This document shows, one piece after another, positions 1 through 5,327 of a stretch of 5,327 bases of DNA (position 1 is its first letter; every line of letters starts with the position of its first letter). Position numbers and translations under genes: made by a program. The notes under the pieces were generated by a model. That model worked only from the letters and a program-made list of their open reading frames with translations. It was not told the origin of the DNA and searched no databases. Source of the stretch: an uncultured bacterium (lineage in GTDB: Bacteria > Actinomycetota > Coriobacteriia > Coriobacteriales > Eggerthellaceae); assembly GCA_947649215.1 (NCBI GenBank), contig CANSQW010000110.1, positions 1 to 5,327 of the forward strand, given 5' to 3'.

Positions 1-16
1 CTTTTTTCGTTTTCCC
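1..16 (+). terminator. Possible tail of an upstream intrinsic terminator
   Basis: The window opens with a run of six T (2-7), then CG and four more T (11-14). In a genome this GC-rich such a run is unusual and looks like the U-tract of a rho-independent terminator belonging to a gene left of the window. The hairpin that should precede it lies outside the window, so this cannot be confirmed. Confidence 0.3.
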
Positions 17-46
17 AGGTGAAATGCCGAGTTTTGCCCTCATGTA

Positions 47-80
47 TTGCTCGTCTGAAGAAACGTGCCTGAATAATAAT
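47..80 (+). promoter_or_regulatory. Weak candidate promoter for the fdn operon
   Basis: The stretch 70-80 reads TGAATAATAAT. It holds AATAAT hexamers (72-77 and 75-80) close to the TATAAT -10 consensus, with a TG just before, as in extended -10 promoters. The only upstream partner is TTGCTC at 47-52, which matches just the TTG of the -35 consensus and sits 19 bases from 72-77. This is the most AT-rich segment before the operon, which is why I place the promoter here. I see no clear FNR- or NarL-type operator. The call is inferred from base composition and loose consensus only. Confidence 0.3.
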
Positions 81-130
81 TCCACCGCTGCGCCCCCTTG
101 GTTTGCTGGTATGTTGCGTCGCGCCTGAAG

Positions 131-149
131 CGGGCCCCGCGGGGGCTCG
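131..149 (+). other. GC-rich hairpin in the 5' leader of fdnG
   Basis: The core GCCCC (134-138) pairs with GGGGC (142-146) across a three-base loop. The stem extends outwards by G133-T147 (wobble), G132-C148 and C131-G149, giving eight pairs. It ends 27 bases before the Shine-Dalgarno sequence of the alpha gene. No T-tract follows, so it is not a standard terminator. It could stabilise the 5' end of the mRNA or be a chance product of GC-rich sequence. Confidence 0.4.
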
Positions 150-176
150 TGCGGATAGGGAAGGATCGAGACGAGG

Positions 177-183
177 AAAGGAG
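177..183 (+). promoter_or_regulatory. Ribosome binding site of fdnG (decides the start)
   Basis: AAAGGAG is a near-perfect Shine-Dalgarno sequence. Two in-frame ATGs follow, at 185 and 191. The first is only one base from the motif, while the second is seven bases away, a normal spacing. ATG 191 is therefore the preferred start. It also puts the twin-arginine motif at residues 4-10. Confidence 0.8.
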
Positions 184-190
184 CATGCCC

Positions 191-3100
191 ATGTCACTGT
201 CACGCCGCGGGTTCTTCAAGGCCGCGGGCGCTGCGGTCGCGGCGACCATGGCCTATGAGGTCACGGCTGCCTCACCCGCCCTGGCCGTCGAGGCGTCGAG
301 GGACTGGAAGCTCGTCAACACCGAGGAGTACACCAACATCTGCTGCTACTGCGCCGGCGGATGCGGCTCGCTCTGCTCGGTGCGCGACGGCGAGCTCGTC
401 AACCTGGAGGGTGACCCGGATCACCCCATCAACGAGGGCGGCCTCTGCCCGAAGGGCGCGGCCATGTTCCAGCTGCGCAACGTGGTGAACCCCCAGACCG
501 GCGCCATCGAGAAGAACGCCGACCGCGTCACCAAGCCGATGGTGCGCCGCCCCGGCGCCGCCGACTGGGAGCCCATCTCCTGGGCCGACGCCGTCAAGGA
601 GATCGCCCGCAAGGTGAAGGAGACGCGCGACGCCACCTTCGTCGAGGTGGAGGACGGCCTTGTCGTCAACCGCTGCGAGGGCATCGCGAGCCTCGGCGGA
701 TCCCAGCAGAACTCCGAGGAGGAGTACCTCATCCTCAAGATGATGCGCTCGCTCGGCCTGGTTGCCATCGACAACCAGGCGCGTGTTTGACACAGCCCCA
801 CCGTCGCCGGTCTGGCGGCATCATTCGGTCGCGGCTCCATGACGAGCCACTGGTGCGACTTCCAAAACGCCGACGTCATCCTCCACTGCGGCTCCAACTC
901 CGCCGAGAACCACCCCGTGAGCGCCAAGTGGCTCAACCGGGCCCACGAGCGCGGCGCGAAGTGGATCGTCGTCGATCCCCGCTACACCCGCACCGCGGAG
1001 CTGGCGGACATCTACTGCCCCATCCGCTCGGGCACTGACATCGCCTTCTACGGCGGCCTGTGCAACTACATCATCGAGCACGACCTGTGGCAGCACGACT
1101 ACGTCCTCAACTACACCAACGCCTCGTACCTGCTCGATCCCGACTACGGGTTCGACCCGGCCACGGGCCTCTACTCCGGCTTCGACGCCGACAGCGCCAC
1201 CTACTCCAACCGCACCTGGCACTACCAGGTGGAGAGCGAGTCGCACTGGGACACCGCCCCGGGCGCGCCGTATGCGTGGGCCGCGGCCCCCGGCGTGCCG
1301 GCCTTCACCCCGCCGGCCGTGGAGCATCCCAAGCGCGACATGACGCTTCAAGACCCGCTGTGCGTCTGGCAGCAGTTCAAGAAGCACTACTCCCGCTACG
1401 ACCTGGACACCGTGTGCGCCATCTGCGGCATGGACAAGGAGACCCTCGAGCTGGTCTACGCCACCTACGCCGCCTCGGGCGCGCCTGACAAGTCGGGCAC
1501 CATCCTCTACGCCCTCGGGCAGACCCAGCACACCTACGGCGCCCAGAACACCCGCGCCATGTGCATCGTCCAGCTGCTGCTGGGCAACATCGGCATGGCC
1601 GGCGGCGGCGTGAACGCGCTGCGCGGCGAGCCCAACGTCCAGGGCGCCACCGACATGGGCATGATGGTCAACGAGCACCCGGCCTACCTCAAGTGGCCCA
1701 ACACCACCGACCGCAAGAGCCTGCGCGCCTGGATGGAGAGCCAGACCTACGCGGACGGCTACTACACCAACAAGCCCAAGTTCCTCGTCTCCAGCCTCAA
1801 GGAGTGGTGGGGCGAGCATGCCACGGTGGACAACGACTACGGCTACGACTGGTGGCCCAAGGTGCACCAGGGCGGCCTGACCGACACCATCATCCCGTCG
1901 TTCGAGATGATGGAGCAGGGCAAGATCCGCGGCTACTTCAACTGGGGCATGAACCCCGCCAACTCGGCACCCAACACGGCCAACGTGCGCCAGTGCATGA
2001 GCAACCTCGACTGGCTCGTGGTGGTGGACCAGGTGGCCACCGAGTCCGCCACGTTCTGGAAGGCCCCCGATATGGACCCGGCCTCCATCGACACCACCGT
2101 GTTCTTCCTGCCCTGCGCGCTCATCTTCGAGAAGCCGGGCCTCATCCTGAACTCAGGCCGCTGGATCCAGTACCGCCACCAGGCCGTGGAGCCGTGGGAC
2201 GAGGCGAAGCCCGACTACGAGATCTGCGATATGCTCTGGCGCGAGATCCGCGACCTCTACGAGCGCGAGGGCGGCGCCAACCCGGCCCCGGTCCTCAACG
2301 CCAAGTGGGACTACTACGTGGACGGCAAGATCGACCCGCGCGCGGTGGCGTGGGCCCTCAACGGCTACCGCATCGCCGGCACCGACTTCGCCCAGGCCCA
2401 GGTGGATCTCTGCTCCGGCTACGGCGAGCTGGCCGCCGACGGCTCCACCGCCTGCGCCATGTGGATCTACACCGGCTTCTGGGCCAACGCCGAGGCCCCG
2501 CTCGACCCCGAGAAGCAGGCGTGCTGCCGCCGCGGCCATGAGGACCCGAGCGGCCTGGGGCTGTACTCCGACTGGGCCTTCAGCTGGCCGTCCAACCGCC
2601 GCATCCTCTACAACCGCGCCTCGGCCGACCCCGAGGGCCGCCCGTGGAGCGACGAGAAGGTGCTCGTGGAGTGGACGGGCGAGGCCTGGAAGACCTTCGA
2701 CCAGCCCGACTTCGTGGCCGCGAGCAACGGCGTGCCCGTGCCGCCCAACGACAACGCCTTCTTCATGCTGTGGGAGCAGAACGCCCGCCTGGAGAGCTAC
2801 GCCATGGAGGACGGCCCGCTGCCCGAGCACTACGAGCCCTTCGAGTCGCCGACGGACGTGAACCCGCTCAACGGCGCCTTCAGCTCGCCGTGCATCCGCT
2901 TCGCCGACTTCGCGTCCACCAAGAAGGGCACGAACGAGGAGTACCCCATCGCCGCCACCACCTACTCGGTGGTCGAGCACTGGCAGACCGGCGGCCAGAC
3001 CCGCATGTGCCCCGCGCTCATCGAGGCCATGCCCACCCAGTTCATCGAGCTGTCGCCCGAGCTCGCCGCCGAGAAGGGCATCAAGGCCGGCGACAAGGTG

Positions 3101-3337
3101 CGCGTGTGGAACAACCGCGGCTCGGCCGTGGTGGACTGCGTCATCACGCACCGCTTCAAGCCGATGACGGTCAACGGCAAGCTGACGCACCTCGTGGGCA
3201 TGACGCACCACTTCGGCTGGGCCGGCGCCTACGCCACCTCCGAGAGCATGGTGAACGACCTCACCCCGAACGTGGGCGACCCGAACACCCAGGTGCCGGA
3301 GTACAAGGCGTTCCTCGTCGACATCGAGAAGGCATAG
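191..3337 (+). CDS. fdnG: Formate dehydrogenase-N type, catalytic alpha subunit (selenoprotein)
   Basis: Oxidises formate to CO2 at a molybdenum or tungsten bis-MGD centre on the outer face of the membrane. The reading frame runs through an in-frame TGA (788-790) decoded as selenocysteine, giving 1048 residues, against about 1015 for E. coli FdnG. A Tat signal opens the protein: SRRGFFK at 4-10, an Ala-rich stretch, and a likely cleavage after ALA at 32. The [4Fe-4S] motif is Cys51, 54, 58 and 86, followed by Lys88 in CPKG. The active site is Sec200-His201 within RVUHSPTVAG, with the probable substrate arginine at 478 in ALRGEPNVQG. Other family landmarks are VDPRYTRTA (261-269), PIRSGTD (277-283), GQTQHTYGAQNTRAM (about 443-457) and SGRWIQYRH in the middle. 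A dinucleotide-binding C-terminal domain runs from about 920 to the end. It is first in the operon, 10 bases before fdnH. Paralogue choice (fdn or fdo) is not decidable here. Confidence 0.95.
788..790 (+). other. TGA codon recoded as selenocysteine (Sec200 of FdnG)
   Basis: The TGA is in frame with both the upstream part (from 191) and the downstream part (to 3337). The flanking translation, RV-TGA-HSPTVAGLAASFGRG, matches the active-site segment of FDH-N enzymes, where Sec is followed by His. Sec lies at residue 196 in E. coli FdnG, almost the same position as here. No frameshift or missing bases are needed to join the halves, so this is recoding and not a broken gene. Confidence 0.95.
791..829 (+). 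promoter_or_regulatory. Bacterial SECIS element for SelB
   Basis: Immediately after the TGA an RNA hairpin can form: GTCGCC (803-808) pairs with GGCGGC (814-819), including one T-G wobble, with GGTCT (809-813) at the apex. ACC (800-802) can pair with GGT (827-829) as a lower helix. In E. coli fdhF the same GGTCT loop lies 18 bases after the TGA, and here the distance is also exactly 18 bases. SelB recognises the apical GGU and nearby bulge in the known system. The element also encodes residues VAGLAA of the protein. Confidence 0.85.
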
Positions 3338-3347
3338 GGGAGGGAAC

Positions 3348-4280
3348 ATGGCTGAGAAAGCGATTCTGTTCGACACGTCCAAGTGCAGCGGCTGCAAGGG
3401 CTGCCAGGCGGCCTGCAAGAGCTGGAACAACCTGCCCTCGCCCACGGCCCTCAACGCCGACGCGCCCTCGTTCACCGGCACCTACCAGAACCCGCCGGAC
3501 CTGAACGGCATGACGCGCCTCATCATGACGTTCGCCGAGGAGCAGGGCGGCCCCAAGGGCATCAAGTGGGCCTTCGGGCGGCGTGCCTGCCAGCACTGCG
3601 CCGATGCGCCCTGCGTCACCATCTGCCCGGCCGGCGCCCTCTTCGTCGACGAGGCCACGGGCCTGGTGACCACCGACGACGCCAAGTGCATCAGCTGCCG
3701 CTACTGCGCCTCGGCGTGCCCCTTCGACGTGCCCCGCTACGCCGGGGAGCGCGGCGTCATCAACAAGTGCACCGGCTGCGTGGACCGCGTGGCCAACGGC
3801 ATGGCGCCCGCCTGCGTGACCACCTGCCAGCCCGGCGCGCTCAGCTTCGGCGACCGTGACGAGATGGTGGCCCTGGCCGAGGAGCGCGCGGCCGTCCTGC
3901 GCGAGCGCGGCTTCGAAGACGCCGTGGCCTACGGCGTCGACGAGGTGGGCGGCCTCCACGTGATCCAGGTGCTCAAGTACGGCACGGCGGCCCACGGCCA
4001 GGTGGTCGACCCCGCCGTCAACCCGGCGGTCGCCCTGACCCAGATCATGAAGCCGGTCACCGGCGCGGTGACGGGCCTCACGGTGGCGGGCCTGGCGGCC
4101 ATGTTCGCCCTGGGCGTCGGCTACAAGCGCGACAAGCGCGTCTACAACGTGGAGACCGGCGACACGCTGGACGTCGAGACCCACGAGGTCCTCAAGCACG
4201 GCGACGGCCAGGACACCGAGTCGATCAAGGAGCACATCCTGGAGAATCTTCCGCGGAGGAAGGGAGGCGACCATGAGTAA
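3348..4280 (+). CDS. fdnH: Formate dehydrogenase-N type, iron-sulfur beta subunit
   Basis: Electron-transfer subunit that passes electrons from the alpha subunit to the membrane cytochrome. It has 310 residues, against 294 in E. coli FdnH. Four [4Fe-4S] cysteine groups are visible: Cys13/16/19/23, Cys81/84/89/93, Cys114/117/120/124 and Cys141/144/156/160, all 16 intact. There is no N-terminal signal, so it should be exported by hitch-hiking with the Tat-bearing alpha subunit. One hydrophobic helix at about 236-258 anchors it in the membrane. After it comes a charged tail of about 50 residues, clearly longer than the short tail of the E. coli protein. The start follows GGGGAGGG (3337-3344), which overlaps the stop codon of fdnG. 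The end overlaps fdnI by 8 bases. Paralogy with other DMSO-reductase-family beta subunits is possible, but the C-terminal anchor and the partners fit FDH-N. Confidence 0.93.
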   Translation: MAEKAILFDTSKCSGCKGCQAACKSWNNLPSPTALNADAPSFTGTYQNPPDLNGMTRLIMTFAEEQGGPKGIKWAFGRRACQHCADAPCVTICPAGALFVDEATGLVTTDDAKCISCRYCASACPFDVPRYAGERGVINKCTGCVDRVANGMAPACVTTCQPGALSFGDRDEMVALAEERAAVLRERGFEDAVAYGVDEVGGLHVIQVLKYGTAAHGQVVDPAVNPAVALTQIMKPVTGAVTGLTVAGLAAMFALGVGYKRDKRVYNVETGDTLDVETHEVLKHGDGQDTESIKEHILENLPRRKGGDHE

Positions 4281-5031
4281 CGAGGCGTACGTCCCCACGG
4301 CCGCGAAGGCTCAGGCGGATGAGGAGTACCTGCGCGCGCGGGCGGCGTCCGGCAAGGAGCGCTTCATCAAGCGCCACTCGCTCCAGGCGCGCATCACCCA
4401 CGGCGTCACCATCACGTGCTGCCTGTGGCTGTGCGTGAGCGGCCTGTTCGTGTTCGTCCCGGCGCTCGCCCAGCTGGCCGGGCCGGACGTGGTGTTCGCC
4501 CTGCGCATGTCCCACCGCGTCATCGGCATCGCCTTCATCGCGGTGCCGCTCATAAGCGCGATCATGGCTCCCAAGGGCGTCAAGCACGTCTTCAAGAACC
4601 TGTTCGCCGCGTGGGACTCCGATGACCGGAAGTGGATGATCCTGTTCTTCCCCTACCTGTTCATGGCCAAGTGGATCCACATGCCCGACCAGCACGAGCT
4701 GAAGAGCGGCCAGCGCTTCGCCGACGGCATGCTGTGGTTCTCCGGCGCGCTCATGGCGGTGACGGGCGTCGTGCTGCTGGTGGGCTCCACCGTGGCGAGC
4801 TTCCCGGCGGTCTATGCTGTGACGCTGCTGCTGCACGACATCGGGTTCTTCCTGATCTGCGTGTTCGGCCTGGCGCATATCTTCCTGGGCGCCGGCATCT
4901 TCCAGCCCTACCGGGGCAGCGCGCGCCTCATGTTCGGCGACGGCATGGTGTCGGAGTCCGACGCGCTCTACCACTGGGGCCACTGGGCCCGCGAGGAGCT
5001 GGAGAGCGGCAAGAACGTCGTGGAGAAGTAG
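4273..5031 (+). CDS. fdnI: Formate dehydrogenase-N type, cytochrome b gamma subunit
   Basis: Integral membrane cytochrome b that takes electrons from the beta subunit and reduces the quinone pool (menaquinone is likely in an anaerobe). It has 252 residues, against 217 in E. coli FdnI. Four hydrophobic helices lie at about 42-62, 79-98, 155-175 and 180-205. The expected heme ligands are His43 (RITHGV), His81 (MSHRVIG), His188 (LLLHDIG) and His202 (LAHIFLG), which I align with His18, 57, 155 and 169 of the E. coli protein. The loop SGQRFADGMLWF (145-156) and the C-terminal GSARLMFGDG (215-224) are also family-like. The N-terminus before the first helix is about 25 residues longer than in E. coli. 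The start has GGGAGG (4262-4267) five bases upstream and overlaps the end of fdnH (ATGAGTAA), which suggests coupled translation. Confidence 0.93.
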   Translation: MSNEAYVPTAAKAQADEEYLRARAASGKERFIKRHSLQARITHGVTITCCLWLCVSGLFVFVPALAQLAGPDVVFALRMSHRVIGIAFIAVPLISAIMAPKGVKHVFKNLFAAWDSDDRKWMILFFPYLFMAKWIHMPDQHELKSGQRFADGMLWFSGALMAVTGVVLLVGSTVASFPAVYAVTLLLHDIGFFLICVFGLAHIFLGAGIFQPYRGSARLMFGDGMVSESDALYHWGHWAREELESGKNVVEK

Positions 5032-5040
5032 TCCCTTCGC

Positions 5041-5071
5041 GGGACGCGGGTCCCTCGGGCGCCCGTGTTCC
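5041..5071 (+). terminator. Possible weak terminator or attenuator after fdnI
   Basis: GGGACGCGGG (5041-5050) pairs with CCCGTGTTCC (5062-5071) over ten positions, two of them G-T wobbles, with an 11-base loop. It begins 10 bases after the fdnI stop codon, the usual place for a terminator. The following bases, GCGGCTTTCC, contain only three T in a row, so an efficient rho-independent terminator is doubtful. The same left arm can also pair with GTCCC (5050-5054) or with TCCC (5032-5035). Confidence 0.35.
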
Positions 5072-5138
5072 GCGGCTTTCCGGGCGGTTCGGCGGGTCTG
5101 GCACCGCTTGGCCTGGGCGGCTGCCCGCGCCCTGCTGA

Positions 5139-5196
5139 CGAAGGCGGGGCGCCGGCCCGCCGGCCCACCCGGGAAGCCGCGGGCCCTCCCTCTTCG
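5139..5196 (+). repeat. Long imperfect GC-rich inverted repeat before the fourth gene
   Basis: Outer arms CGAAGG (5139-5144) and TCTTCG (5191-5196) pair with one wobble. After a bulged C at 5145, GGG (5146-5148) pairs with CCC (5188-5190). A perfect seven-pair inner stem joins GGCCCGC (5154-5160) to GCGGGCC (5179-5185), and GGC (5162-5164) pairs with GCC (5176-5178) above it. Inside lies a perfect tandem repeat of GCCGGCCC (5151-5158 and 5159-5166). The structure ends 15 bases before the next ribosome binding site. Confidence 0.5.
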
Positions 5197-5211
5197 CGCA
5201 CCCCTCATGAT

Positions 5212-5218
5212 AGGAAGG
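5212..5218 (+). promoter_or_regulatory. Ribosome binding site of the fourth gene (decides the start)
   Basis: AGGAAGG lies ten bases before ATG 5229 and only two bases before ATG 5221. The 5221 frame stops after three codons (TGA at 5230-5232), and the 5229 frame is closed upstream by TAG at 5211-5213 with no other ATG in between. ATG 5229 is therefore the start. Confidence 0.65.
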
Positions 5219-5228
5219 TGATGACCGA

Positions 5229-5327
5229 ATGAACCTGAACCTCATCGACGCCGCCATCCGCGGCTACGGGGCCTCGCTCGACGGGGCCGACCAGGAGCGC
5301 CTCGCGTTCTTCCGCGTGGTGTGGGGC
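5229..5327 (+). CDS. N-terminal fragment, probable formate dehydrogenase accessory protein (FdhE-like)
   Basis: Only 33 codons are present before the window ends, and the frame is open to the edge. The protein begins MNLNLIDAAIRGYGASL and continues with a charged, helical stretch ending RLAFFRVVWG. It has no signal peptide or membrane helix, so it looks cytoplasmic. A helical start of this kind, directly behind fdnGHI, fits FdhE, the iron-binding factor needed to mature Tat-exported formate dehydrogenases. A TorD/DmsD-type chaperone is the main alternative, and an unrelated protein cannot be excluded. The gene follows a 197-base structured gap, so it may be co-transcribed with the operon at a lower level. 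Coding is well supported by the ribosome binding site and GC-rich third positions. The function rests mainly on context. Confidence 0.55.
   Translation, partial: MNLNLIDAAIRGYGASLDGADQERLAFFRVVWG

Larger units (their letters stand above)
5032..5228 (+). other. Structured intercistronic gap after fdnI
   Basis: This 197-base gap holds no convincing gene on either strand. It is packed with GC-rich inverted repeats. A 10-pair hairpin (5041-5050 with 5062-5071, two G-T wobbles) lies right after fdnI. A small GGGC/GCCC hairpin sits at 5115-5126. A long imperfect hairpin spans 5139-5196. Neither large hairpin is followed by a real T-tract, the best being CTTTCC after the first, so transcription could continue into the next gene. 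The role could be partial termination, mRNA processing or 3'-end protection of fdnGHI; the sequence does not decide between them. Confidence 0.5.

Noticed and set aside
98..190. N-terminal extension of FdnG from an upstream TTG codon
   Set aside because: The frame is open upstream, but the extension would bury the Tat motif inside the protein, and the strong Shine-Dalgarno at 177-183 points to ATG 191.
84..190. Molybdenum cofactor riboswitch in the leader
   Set aside because: The leader has one simple hairpin and is shorter and simpler than the known multi-helix Moco RNA motif. I could not match its architecture.
788..838. Nonsense mutation or pseudogene in fdnG
   Set aside because: The frame is intact across the TGA, the flanking residues match the Sec site of the family, and a SECIS hairpin follows at the right distance.
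821..1867. Long minus-strand open frame of 348 codons opposite fdnG
   Set aside because: It lies opposite a well-supported conserved gene. Its translation is low-complexity (Val, Gly, Ala, His rich) as expected when GC-rich third positions remove stop codons from the other strand.
2153..3481. Long minus-strand open frame of 442 codons opposite fdnG and fdnH
   Set aside because: Same shadow effect: no recognisable motif, biased composition, and it spans two real genes on the other strand.
3261..5208. Overlapping minus-strand frames opposite fdnH and fdnI
   Set aside because: They are compositional shadows of real + strand genes, with no conserved motifs and no supporting gene context.
1..5327. 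CRISPR array, insertion sequence, tRNA or defence system
   Set aside because: No regularly spaced repeats, transposase, tRNA-like cloverleaf or defence domain is visible. The window is almost entirely the formate dehydrogenase operon.

Overview
The window carries a complete operon for a membrane-bound, selenocysteine-containing respiratory formate dehydrogenase of the FDH-N/FDH-O type (fdnGHI/fdoGHI), followed by the first 33 codons of a fourth gene that is probably an accessory or maturation factor. All genes lie on the + strand. I see no mobile element, CRISPR array, rRNA or tRNA.

Organism: the DNA is very GC-rich and codon third positions are almost always G or C. Combined with a selenocysteine FDH-N enzyme, this suggests a high-GC anaerobe. 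Coriobacteriia/Eggerthellaceae (Eggerthella, Gordonibacter and relatives) is my best guess. That is an inference from codon style and gene layout, not a database result. A high-GC deltaproteobacterium is the main alternative.

Layout: 1-190 is an AT-richer upstream region with a T-tract at the window edge (possibly the tail of an earlier gene's terminator), a weak candidate -10 region near 70-80, a GC hairpin in the leader (131-149) and a strong ribosome binding site. 191-3337 is the catalytic alpha subunit, read through an in-frame TGA at 788-790 as selenocysteine 200. A bacterial SECIS hairpin with apical GGTCT lies just downstream of that codon. 3348-4280 is the beta subunit, with four [4Fe-4S] motifs and a C-terminal membrane anchor. 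4273-5031 is the gamma subunit, a four-helix cytochrome b that overlaps the beta gene by 8 bases. 5032-5228 is a 197-base intercistronic gap full of GC-rich inverted repeats and without a convincing U-tract. 5229 to the end is a partial fourth gene.

How they work together: the alpha subunit has a twin-arginine signal, so it is expected to be exported folded, carrying along the beta subunit, which has no signal of its own. Formate is oxidised outside the membrane at Mo/W-bisMGD-selenocysteine. Electrons pass through the alpha cluster and the four beta clusters to the two b hemes of gamma, and then to a membrane quinone. The system is a known one. The points worth a second look are the recoded TGA (a standard gene caller would split the gene), the extended tails of beta and gamma, and the structured leader and intergenic RNA.
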